The position numbers and the translations under genes were made by a program. The notes under the pieces are model-generated. The model saw only the letters and a program-made list of their open reading frames with translations, did no database searches and was not told where the DNA came from. 50,039 nucleotides of DNA from a bacterium (GTDB lineage Bacteria > Bacillota > Clostridia > Oscillospirales > Oscillospiraceae): the NCBI GenBank assembly GCA_029009095.1, contig JAQXJT010000005.1, positions 1 to 50,039 on the forward strand, read 5' to 3'. Positions 1 through 7,506 of this stretch are shown here, one piece after another (position 1 is the first letter of the stretch; each line of letters opens with the position of its first letter).

Positions 1-414
1 ATTCCCTTTGAGGCCCACATTCTCAGCGCCCACCGCACCCCTGCCGCCGCCGCGGAATTTGCCCGGTCCGCCCGGGCCAATGGCTTTGGCGTGCTGATCT
101 GTGCCGCGGGCATGGCCGCCCACCTGGCCGGCGCCTTCGCGGGCAACTCCACCCTTCCCGTCATCGGCATCCCCATGAAGGGCGGCGCCATGGACGGACT
201 GGACGCCCTGCTGGCCACCGTCCAGATGCCCGGCGGCATCCCTGTGGCGACAGTCGCCATCAACGGCGCCAAGAACGCCGCCGTGCTGGCCGCCCAGATC
301 CTGGCCGTCAGCGACGACGCTCTGGCCGCCAGACTGGATGCCGCCCGCGCGGACATGGCGAAGCAGATCGCCGACAAGGAAGCAAAGCTCCAGGCAGAAC
401 TGACTACCCTGTAA
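1..414 (+). CDS. purE: PurE, N5-CAIR mutase / AIR carboxylase (5' truncated by window edge)
   Basis: Catalyses the carboxylation step that gives CAIR in de novo purine synthesis, in the cytosol. The frame is open from base 1, so the N-terminus lies outside the window. The visible 137 residues contain the SAHRTP substrate-binding motif near the start and a GIPMKGG segment followed by [14 protein letters not shown], the C-terminal core of class I PurE. The resemblance is to class I (mutase, normally paired with PurK) rather than class II, but no purK is visible; it could lie upstream. First visible gene of the purine operon, 55 bp before purC. The family assignment is firm; the class is inference. 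Confidence 0.93.
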   Translation: MPFEAHILSAHRTPAAAAEFARSARANGFGVLICAAGMAAHLAGAFAGNSTLPVIGIPMKGGAMDGLDALLATVQMPGGIPVATVAINGAKNAAVLAAQILAVSDDALAARLDAARADMAKQIADKEAKLQAELTTL

Positions 415-469
415 TCCCGTTTTACAATCCCCCCATAATTCCAACAAATTATTTCGGAGGTAGCTTATC

Positions 470-1150
470 ATGAATCTCGTGTATACTGGCAAGACCAAAA
501 ACGTCTATGCCCTGGACAACGGCAATTACCTGCTGAAGTTCAAGGACGACTGCACCGGCAAGGACGGCGTGTTCGATCCCGGTGAGAACTCCGTGGGCCT
601 GACCATCGACGGCGTGGGTGATGTGAACCTGCGCATGTCCATCTACTTCTTCGAGAAGATCAACGCAGCCGGCATCCGCACCCACTATGTCAGCGCCAAC
701 CTGGATGACACCACCATGGAAGTCCTGCCCGCCAAGGTCTTCGGCAAGGGTCTGGAGGTCATCTGCCGCCACAAGGCCGTGGGCAGCTTCTACCGCCGCT
801 ACAGCGACTATGTGGAGGAGGGCGCCGATCTGCCCGCCTATGTGGAGACCACCTTCAAGGACGATGCCAAGGGCGATCCTCTGGTGACCGAGGACGGTCT
901 GGTGGCGCTGGGCATCATGTCCCACGAGCAGTACGGCGACATCCGCGACATGACCCGCCGCATCACCCAGATCGTGGCCGACGAGCTGAAGGCCAGGGGC
1001 CTGGTGCTCTACGACATCAAGTTCGAGTACGGCTACGACGCCGAGGGCAAGGTCATGCTCATCGACGAGATCGCCTCGGGCAATATGCGCGTCTACAAGG
1101 ACGGCAAGTATGTGGATCCCATGACCCTCTCCGAGCTGTTCTTCGCGTAA
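470..1150 (+). CDS. purC: PurC, SAICAR synthetase
   Basis: Ligates aspartate to CAIR with ATP to form SAICAR. The protein is 226 residues, slightly short for the family (about 235-240). It opens with the YTGKTKNVY nucleotide-binding segment and contains [12 protein letters not shown] and [11 protein letters not shown], matching the family signature in which a DE pair sits near the active site. An AGGTAG-rich ribosome site precedes ATG 470. It ends one base before the next ATG, so purF-like translation is probably coupled. Assignment is secure from motif order and operon position. Confidence 0.95.
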   Translation: MNLVYTGKTKNVYALDNGNYLLKFKDDCTGKDGVFDPGENSVGLTIDGVGDVNLRMSIYFFEKINAAGIRTHYVSANLDDTTMEVLPAKVFGKGLEVICRHKAVGSFYRRYSDYVEEGADLPAYVETTFKDDAKGDPLVTEDGLVALGIMSHEQYGDIRDMTRRITQIVADELKARGLVLYDIKFEYGYDAEGKVMLIDEIASGNMRVYKDGKYVDPMTLSELFFA

Positions 1151-1151
1151 G

Positions 1152-2576
1152 ATGGGCGGATTTTTCGGCGCGGTATCCCACCGCGATATAGTCTGGGACG
1201 TATTTTTCGGCACCGATTACCACAGCCATCTGGGCACCCGCAGCGCGGGCATGGCCGTCTGGGATGCCAATGCGGGCTGCCAGCGGCAGATCCACTCCAT
1301 CACCGACACCCCCTTCCGCACCAAGTTTGAGCAGGACGCCGCCTCGTTCCGGGGCTGCTGCGGCATGGGCTGCATCAGCGACAGCGACCCCCAGCCCCTG
1401 CTGGTGCGCTCCCATCTGGGCACCTTCGCCATCGTCACCGTGGGCGCCATCAACAACGCCGAGGAGCTGATCCGCACCTGCTTCACCGGGAAGGGGCATC
1501 AGTTCATGGCCATGGGCTCGGGCAGCGTGAACAGCAGCGAGCTGGTGGCGGCGCTCATCAACCAGGGGGACGACCTGGTCTCCGGCATCCGGCATATGCA
1601 GGAGCTGGTGGTGGGCTCCATGACGGTGATGCTCATGACCGGCAGCGGCGAGATCATCGCCGCGAGAGACCGCTTCGGCCGGCTGCCGGTGCACATCGGG
1701 CGGGACGAGGACGGACACTGCATCTCCTTCGAGTCCTTCGCCTATGAGAAGCTGGGCTACCATACCGTGTATGAGCTGGGCCCCGGAGAGATCGTCTCCG
1801 TCACCCCCCAGCGCGTGGAGACGCTTGCTCCCGCCGGGGACAAAATGAAGATCTGCGCCTTCCTCTGGACCTACTACGGCTACCCCAACTCCTGCTACGA
1901 GGGCGAGAATGTGGAGATCATGCGCTACCGCAACGGCGAGATCATGGCCCGCAGCGAGGAAGAGCGGGGCGGCATCCCCCAGGTGGATCTGGTGGCGGGT
2001 ATGCCGGACTCGGGCATCTCCCACGCCATCGGCTACGCCCACCGCAGCGGCAAGCCCTTCGCCCGGCCCTTTGTGAAATACACCCCCACCTGGCCCCGCT
2101 CCTTCATGCCCGCCAATCAGGAGCTGCGCAACCGCATCGCCAAGATGAAGCAGATCCCCGTGGACGCCCTCATCAAGGGAAAGAAGCTGCTGCTGGTGGA
2201 CGACTCCATCGTCCGGGGCACCCAGCTCACGGAGACGGTGGACTTCCTCAACAGCTGCGGTGCCGAAGAGGTGCACATGCGCTCGGCCTGTCCCCCCATC
2301 GCCTACGCCTGCAAGTATCTGAACTTCTCCCGCAGCAACTCCGACATGGATCTGCTGGTGCGGCGGATGGTGCAGAGGCTGGAGGGCGACAGGGGTCAGG
2401 AGCATCTGGACGAGTACACCGACAGCAGCACCGAACGCGGACAGTGCCTGCTCCACGCCATCTGCGAGGATCTGGGCTTCAATTCCCTGGCCTATCAGAC
2501 GCTGGACGGTCTGCTGGAGGCCATCGGCATCGACAGAGAGAAGGTCTGCACCTACTGCTGGACCGGAAAGGAATGA
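1152..2576 (+). CDS. purF: PurF-like amidophosphoribosyltransferase lacking the catalytic Cys
   Basis: Expected to make phosphoribosylamine from PRPP, the first committed purine step. The C-terminal phosphoribosyltransferase half is normal: the PRPP loop LLLVDDSIVRGTQ lies near residue 350. Cysteines matching the 4Fe-4S ligands of Bacillus-type PurF seem to be kept (C235, C380 or C387, C466 and C469 of the terminal CTYC). The glutaminase half is altered: the protein starts MGGFFGAVS, with no cysteine at position 2 or just after the start, and the usual HVRY and HNG motifs are absent. ATG 1152 follows the purC stop by one base, and no upstream in-frame cysteine start is near. It may use free ammonia, borrow a glutaminase, or be regulatory. 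474 residues, full length for the family. Confidence 0.85.
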   Translation: MGGFFGAVSHRDIVWDVFFGTDYHSHLGTRSAGMAVWDANAGCQRQIHSITDTPFRTKFEQDAASFRGCCGMGCISDSDPQPLLVRSHLGTFAIVTVGAINNAEELIRTCFTGKGHQFMAMGSGSVNSSELVAALINQGDDLVSGIRHMQELVVGSMTVMLMTGSGEIIAARDRFGRLPVHIGRDEDGHCISFESFAYEKLGYHTVYELGPGEIVSVTPQRVETLAPAGDKMKICAFLWTYYGYPNSCYEGENVEIMRYRNGEIMARSEEERGGIPQVDLVAGMPDSGISHAIGYAHRSGKPFARPFVKYTPTWPRSFMPANQELRNRIAKMKQIPVDALIKGKKLLLVDDSIVRGTQLTETVDFLNSCGAEEVHMRSACPPIAYACKYLNFSRSNSDMDLLVRRMVQRLEGDRGQEHLDEYTDSSTERGQCLLHAICEDLGFNSLAYQTLDGLLEAIGIDREKVCTYCWTGKE

Positions 2577-2581
2577 GATAT

Positions 2582-3619
2582 ATGGAAAACTCCCATTCTT
2601 CCGCCTATGCCGCCGCCGGCGTGGACATCGAGGCGGGCTACGAGGGCGTCAGACTCATGCGCGAGCACGTGCAGCGCACCCACACCCCCGGGGTGCTGGG
2701 CGGCATCGGCGGCTTCGGCGGTCTCTTCGCCCCCGACCTCAGAGGCATCCGGGAGCCGGTGTTCGTCTCCGGCACCGACGGCGTGGGCACCAAGCAGCGC
2801 ATCGCCCAGCTCATGGGCGTGCACCATACCGTGGGCATCGACTGTGTGGCCATGTGTGTCAACGACATCGTCTGCTGCGGCGCCAAACCCCTCTTCTTCC
2901 TGGACTACATCGCCATCGGCAGGAACGAGCCGCAGAAGGTGGCCAATCTGGTCAAGGGCGTAGCCGAGGGCTGCGTCCGGGCCGGCTGCGCCCTCATCGG
3001 CGGCGAGACCGCCGAGCATCCGGGGGTCATGGCCCCCGACGACTATGACCTGGCGGGCTTCTCCGTGGGTCTGGTGGACAAGGAAAAGATCCTCGACCCC
3101 GCCGCCGTGCGGGAGGGGGACGTGATCATCGCCCTGCCCTCCTCCGGCCTCCACTCCAACGGCTACTCCCTGGTGCGTAAGGTTTTTGATGTGGAGCGCG
3201 CCGATCTGGGGCGGTACATGGACGAGCTGGGCGAGACGCTGGGCGAGGCGCTGCTGCGCCCCACCCGCATCTATGTAAAATCCGTACTGGCGGCGGTGGC
3301 CGCCGCGGAAGTGCACGCCGTCAGTCACATCACCGGCGGCGGCTTTTACGAGAACATCCCCCGCTCCATCCCCGACGGCCTCTGCGCCCGGGTAGAGAGC
3401 GCCGCGCTGCGCATCCCCGCCATCTTCCCGCTGCTGCAGCGGCAGGGGAACATCGATTGGCGGGATATGTTCAACACCTACAACATGGGCGTGGGCATGT
3501 GCCTGATGGTCTCCGAGCTCACCGCCGGGGCCGCGCTGGAAGCGCTGCGTCAGGCGGGCGAAGAACCCTACGTCATCGGGCATATCGCCCGGGGCGAGGA
3601 GAAGATCGCGCTGTGCTGA
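2582..3619 (+). CDS. purM: PurM, AIR synthetase
   Basis: Cyclises FGAM to AIR with ATP. 345 residues. It begins MENSHSSAYAAAGVDIEAGYEGV, the standard PurM opening, followed by GTDGVGTK (ATP/substrate loop) and GGETAEHPG. An ATG at 2573 overlaps the purF-like stop, but the GGAAAGGA ribosome site at about 2564-2571 is correctly spaced only for ATG 2582, so I chose that start. Ends 14 bp before purN. No anomalies. Confidence 0.95.
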   Translation: MENSHSSAYAAAGVDIEAGYEGVRLMREHVQRTHTPGVLGGIGGFGGLFAPDLRGIREPVFVSGTDGVGTKQRIAQLMGVHHTVGIDCVAMCVNDIVCCGAKPLFFLDYIAIGRNEPQKVANLVKGVAEGCVRAGCALIGGETAEHPGVMAPDDYDLAGFSVGLVDKEKILDPAAVREGDVIIALPSSGLHSNGYSLVRKVFDVERADLGRYMDELGETLGEALLRPTRIYVKSVLAAVAAAEVHAVSHITGGGFYENIPRSIPDGLCARVESAALRIPAIFPLLQRQGNIDWRDMFNTYNMGVGMCLMVSELTAGAALEALRQAGEEPYVIGHIARGEEKIALC

Positions 3620-3633
3620 CGAAGGAGGAGAAC

Positions 3634-4911
3634 ATGGCGGACGAAAAGGCACGCATCGCCGTATTCGTATCCGGCGGCGGCACCAATCTCCAGGCGCTCA
3701 TCGACGCGGAGCGCTCCGGGGCGCTCCACAGCGGCACCATCGCCCTGGTGGTGTCCAACAAGCCTGACGTTTACGCGCTGGAGCGGGCCCGCGCCAGCGG
3801 CATCCCCGCCGAGACCGCCATCAAGGCGCAGCTGGGCGGACAGGAGGGGCTGGAGCGGCGGCTGCTGGAGCTGCTGGAAGCCCACCGCATCGACATGATC
3901 GTGCTGGCCGGGTATCTGAACATCCTCAGCGCCGCTTTTACCGAGCGCTTCCCCCGGCGCATCCTCAACGTCCACCCCTCCCTGATCCCCTCCTTCTGCG
4001 GAGACGGCTACTACGGGCTGCGGGTACACGAGGAGGCGCTCCAATACGGCGTCAAGGTCACCGGCGCCACCGTGCACTATGTGAACGGCGTCACCGACGG
4101 GGGCGAGATCCTGCTGCAAAAGGCCGTGGCCGTGCAGGAGGGCGACACCCCGGAGATCCTGCAGCGCCGCGTCATGGAGCAGGCCGAGTGGGTGCTGCTC
4201 CCCCAGGCCGCTGAGATGGTGGCCCGGCGGATCGTACAGGAAAGAGAATCATACAAGGATAAAAGGAGCAAAAGAGCAATGACCGACTTCATCGAATTCC
4301 TTCAGGGGAATCCCTATCCCGGCCGCGGGATCGCCGTGGGCAAGGGGCGCGTGTACTATTTCATCATGGGCCGCTCCGAGAACAGCCGGAACCGCATTTT
4401 CTCCCTCACCGACGACGGCATCCGCACCGAGGCTCACGACCCCTCCAAAATGCAGGATCCCAGTCTGATCATTTACCACCCTGTCCGCGCCATGGGCGAT
4501 GATCTGATCGTCACCAACGGCGACCAGACCGACACCATCCGGGACATGGGCGACTTCCGCAAGGCCCTGATGACCCGCCAGTATGAGCCCGACGCCCCCA
4601 ACAACACCCCCCGCATCTCCGCCATCCTCCACGCCGACGGCTCCTTCGAGCTGTCCATCCTCAAAGAGAAGGACGGCGGCTGTCTGCGCGAGTTCTTCTG
4701 CTATGAGGGCTGCCCGGAGGGCAAGGGCTACTTTATCAGCACCTACGAGGGCGACGGCTCCCCCCTCCCCTCCTTCTCCGGCGAACCCATGGAGATCACC
4801 ATGCCCTCTCCCGAGGAGGTCTGGGCCGCGCTGAACAAGGACAACAAGGTTTCCCTGTACACCTGGGTGGAGGGCGAGGTCAAGCTCTTCAACAAGAACC
4901 TGGGCGACTGA
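3634..4911 (+). CDS. purN: PurN (GAR formyltransferase) fused in frame to PurO-type IMP cyclohydrolase
   Basis: One open frame of 425 codons carries two enzymes. Residues 1 to about 195 are PurN: VFVSGGGTNLQ at the start, NVHPSLIPSF (catalytic Asn and His) and the DGGEI aspartate region. It transfers formyl from 10-formyl-THF to GAR. After a charged linker (ERESYKDKRSKRA), residues 216-425 are an archaeal PurO/bacterial COG3363-type IMP cyclohydrolase (NPYPGRGIAVGKG, YFIMGRSENSRNR), which closes FAICAR to IMP. No stop codon separates them. An internal ribosome site lies before ATG 4279, so a free cyclohydrolase may also be made. GAAGGAGGAG precedes ATG 3634. Both domain calls are firm; whether the mature product is one polypeptide or two is open. 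Confidence 0.88.
   Translation: MADEKARIAVFVSGGGTNLQALIDAERSGALHSGTIALVVSNKPDVYALERARASGIPAETAIKAQLGGQEGLERRLLELLEAHRIDMIVLAGYLNILSAAFTERFPRRILNVHPSLIPSFCGDGYYGLRVHEEALQYGVKVTGATVHYVNGVTDGGEILLQKAVAVQEGDTPEILQRRVMEQAEWVLLPQAAEMVARRIVQERESYKDKRSKRAMTDFIEFLQGNPYPGRGIAVGKGRVYYFIMGRSENSRNRIFSLTDDGIRTEAHDPSKMQDPSLIIYHPVRAMGDDLIVTNGDQTDTIRDMGDFRKALMTRQYEPDAPNNTPRISAILHADGSFELSILKEKDGGCLREFFCYEGCPEGKGYFISTYEGDGSPLPSFSGEPMEITMPSPEEVWAALNKDNKVSLYTWVEGEVKLFNKNLGD
4263..4281 (+). promoter_or_regulatory. Internal ribosome binding site and ATG for the cyclohydrolase domain
   Basis: AAGGAG at 4263-4268 sits 10 bases before ATG 4279, inside the purN frame and exactly where the IMP cyclohydrolase domain begins (MTDFIEFLQGN). 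This suggests the genes were once separate or that a second, shorter product is still translated. Confidence 0.6.
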
Positions 4912-4929
4912 AAAGGAGAGAGAACAGAC

Positions 4930-6108
4930 ATGAACAAGTTTGAACTGAAATACGGCTGCAACCCCAACCAGAAGCCCGCCAGCATCTTCATGAAGGACGG
5001 CAGCGACCTGCCCGTCACCGTGCTCAGCGGCCGCCCCGGCTTCATCAACTTCCTCGACGCCCTCAACTCCTGGCAGCTGGTCAAGGAGCTGAAGGAGGCC
5101 ACCGGTATGCCCTCCGCCGCCAGCTTCAAGCACGTCTCCCCCGCCGGTGCCGCCGTGGGCCTGCCGCTGAGCGATGTGGAACGCCACATCTACTTTGTGG
5201 AGCCCGGCGCCGAGCTCTCCCCCATCGCCTGCGCCTACATCCGCGCCCGCGGCTCTGACCGTCTCTGCTCCTACGGCGACTGGGCGGCTCTCAGCGATGT
5301 GTGCGACGCCGCCACCGCCCGCTATCTCCGCGCCGAGGTCTCCGACGGCGTGATCGCCCCGGGCTACACCGCGGAGGCTCTGGAGATCCTCCGCGCCAAG
5401 CGCAAGGGCGGCTACAACGTGGTGCAGATCGACCCCAACTACGTCCCCGCTCCCCAGGAGTGCAAGGACGTGTTCGGCATCACCTTTGAGCAGGGCCACA
5501 ACAACTTCCGGATCGACGAGGAGCTCCTCTCCAACATCGTCACCGAGAACAAGGAGCTGCCCCGCCAGGCCCAGATCGATATGATCGTGGCGCTCATCAC
5601 CCTCAAGTACACCCAGTCCAACTCCGTCTGCTATGTGAAGAACGGCCAGGCCATCGGCGTGGGCGCCGGGCAGCAGAGCCGCATCCACTGCACCCGTCTG
5701 GCCGGTCAGAAGGCCGACAACTGGTATATGCGCCAGCACCCCAAGGTGCTCGCGCTCCCCTTTGTAGAGGGCATCCGCCGGGCCGACCGGGACAACGCCA
5801 TCGATGTGTACACCTCCGACGAGTACGAGGACGTGCTGCGCGACGGCGAGTGGCAGAAGGTCTTTACCACCCGTCCCGAGCCCCTGACCGCCGAGGAGAA
5901 GAAAGCCTGGATCGCCACCCAGAGCGGCCTGGCCCTCGGCAGCGACGCCTTCTTCCCCTTCGGCGACAATGTGGAGCGCGCCCGCAAGAGCGGCGTGCAG
6001 TACATCGCCGAGCCCGGCGGCTCCATCCGCGACGACCACGTCATTGAGACCGCCAACAAGTACGGCATGGTCATGTCCTTCACCGGGATGCGGCTGTTCC
6101 ACCATTGA
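4930..6108 (+). CDS. purH: Stand-alone AICAR formyltransferase (PurH transformylase domain)
   Basis: Transfers the formyl group of 10-formyl-THF to AICAR, giving FAICAR for the neighbouring cyclohydrolase. The 392-residue protein corresponds only to the transformylase part of PurH: FKHVSPAGAAVG contains the Lys-His pair of the active site, and QSNSVCYVKNGQAIGVGAGQQSR is the conserved second motif. The inosinicase (MGS-like) domain of bifunctional PurH is missing; the PurO-type domain encoded just upstream replaces it. AAAGGAGAG precedes the ATG. Assignment firm. Confidence 0.93.
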   Translation: MNKFELKYGCNPNQKPASIFMKDGSDLPVTVLSGRPGFINFLDALNSWQLVKELKEATGMPSAASFKHVSPAGAAVGLPLSDVERHIYFVEPGAELSPIACAYIRARGSDRLCSYGDWAALSDVCDAATARYLRAEVSDGVIAPGYTAEALEILRAKRKGGYNVVQIDPNYVPAPQECKDVFGITFEQGHNNFRIDEELLSNIVTENKELPRQAQIDMIVALITLKYTQSNSVCYVKNGQAIGVGAGQQSRIHCTRLAGQKADNWYMRQHPKVLALPFVEGIRRADRDNAIDVYTSDEYEDVLRDGEWQKVFTTRPEPLTAEEKKAWIATQSGLALGSDAFFPFGDNVERARKSGVQYIAEPGGSIRDDHVIETANKYGMVMSFTGMRLFHH

Positions 6109-6123
6109 TCCCTCCTCTTCGCT

Positions 6124-6144
6124 CCCCGCGCCCCGGGCGCGGGG
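6124..6144 (+). repeat. GC-rich hairpin in the purH-purD gap
   Basis: CCCCGCGCC at 6124-6132 pairs perfectly with 6136-6144 across a 3-base loop. No T-run follows directly (next bases are GGCGGAGAGAACTTTT), so it may be a processing or attenuation element rather than a terminator. The rest of the 127-bp gap shows only the purD ribosome site. Confidence 0.5.
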
Positions 6145-6235
6145 GGCGGAGAGAACTTTTATCACGCGCCCAGCGCACTGCGCGTCCCGTCCAACGGGAC
6201 AGTATTTATCATAAAAAATCAGGAGGTACGGCGCC

Positions 6236-7504
6236 ATGAATGTACTGGTCGTCGGCGGAGGCGGGCGTGAGCACGCCATCATCCGCAAGCTCCGGGAGAA
6301 CAAGACGGTGGAAAAGCTCTACGCCCTGCCGGGGAATGCCGGCATGAGCGCGGAGAGCGAGTGCGTGGACATCGCCGCCACGGATATCGAGGGCATCGTG
6401 TCCTTTGCCGTCAGCCACGACATCGGCTTCGCCGTGGTCGCTCCCGACGATCCTCTGGTGCTGGGCTGCGCCGACGCGCTGCGCCAGGCCGGGATCTCCA
6501 CCTTTGGCCCCAGCGCCCGGGCCGCCATGATCGAGGGCAGCAAGGTCTTTGCCAAGGAACTGATGAAGAAGTACGGCATCCCCACCGCCGCCTTCGAGGT
6601 CTTTGACGATATGGAAAAGGCTCTGGCGTATGTGGAGAGCGCCCCGCTGCCCACGGTGATCAAGGCCGACGGGCTGGCGCTGGGCAAGGGCGTGGTCATC
6701 GCCCGGACCCGGGAAGAGGCCCGCAACGCCCTGCGGGAGATGATGGAGCGGCACAAGTTCGGCAAGAGCGGCGATCAGGTGGTCATCGAGGAGTTCCTGG
6801 AGGGCCCCGAGGTCTCGGTGCTCTCCTTTACCGACGGGGAGACGCTGGTGCCCATGGTGTCCTCCATGGATCACAAACGCGCTCTGGACAACGACGAGGG
6901 GCTGAACACCGGCGGCATGGGCACCGTGGCCCCCAACCCCTACTACACCGACGCGGTGGCCCGGGAGTGCATGGAGCGCATCTTCCTGCCCACCATCCGC
7001 GCCATGAAGGCCGAGGGGCGTCCCTTCGCCGGCTGCCTCTACTTCGGACTGATGCTCACCAAAGACGGCCCCCGGGTCATCGAGTACAACTGCCGCTTTG
7101 GCGATCCCGAGACACAGGTGGTGCTCCCGCTCATGGAGAGCGACCTCTTGAGCGTCATGCGCGCCGTAGCGGAAGGCACGCTGGACAAGACCGAGGTGCG
7201 CTTCTCCCGCAAACACGCCTGCTGCGTCATCATGGCCTCCCGGGGCTACCCCGCCGCCTACGAGAAAGGCTTCCCCCTCACCATCGGCGAGGATGTGCGC
7301 GAGAGGGTCTATGTGGCGGGCGCCAAATGGAAAGACGGCGTGCTCGTCACCAACGGCGGCCGTGTCCTGGGCTGCACCGCCGTGGCGGATACCCTGGAGG
7401 ACGCCATCCGCGACGCCTATGCCATCACCGGGCAAATCCATTTTGAAAACGCCTTTTTCCGCCATGACATCGGCCAGCGGGCACTGAAGGCGAAGGAGAT
7501 TTGA
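6236..7504 (+). CDS. purD: PurD, GAR synthetase
   Basis: ATP-grasp ligase joining glycine to phosphoribosylamine. 422 residues. The N-terminal VLVVGGGGREHAI is the PurD signature; the ATP-grasp core carries PTVIKADGLALGKGVVIA, the GGMGTVAPNP loop and EYNCRFGDPETQ with metal-binding Glu/Asn. AGGAGGTACGGCGCC precedes ATG 6236. Its stop overlaps the purL leader by a few bases, implying coupled translation. No anomalies. Confidence 0.96.
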   Translation: MNVLVVGGGGREHAIIRKLRENKTVEKLYALPGNAGMSAESECVDIAATDIEGIVSFAVSHDIGFAVVAPDDPLVLGCADALRQAGISTFGPSARAAMIEGSKVFAKELMKKYGIPTAAFEVFDDMEKALAYVESAPLPTVIKADGLALGKGVVIARTREEARNALREMMERHKFGKSGDQVVIEEFLEGPEVSVLSFTDGETLVPMVSSMDHKRALDNDEGLNTGGMGTVAPNPYYTDAVARECMERIFLPTIRAMKAEGRPFAGCLYFGLMLTKDGPRVIEYNCRFGDPETQVVLPLMESDLLSVMRAVAEGTLDKTEVRFSRKHACCVIMASRGYPAAYEKGFPLTIGEDVRERVYVAGAKWKDGVLVTNGGRVLGCTAVADTLEDAIRDAYAITGQIHFENAFFRHDIGQRALKAKEI

Positions 7505-7506
7505 AT

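Noticed and set aside
414-470. Possible purine riboswitch or PurR box before purC
   Set aside because: The purE-purC gap is only 55 bp and shows no such structure; the operon leader lies upstream of the window.
4249-6303. 684-codon minus-strand frame opposite purN/purO and purH
   Set aside because: Gly/Ala/Val/His-rich composition typical of the antisense of GC-rich genes; the plus strand carries clear enzymes.
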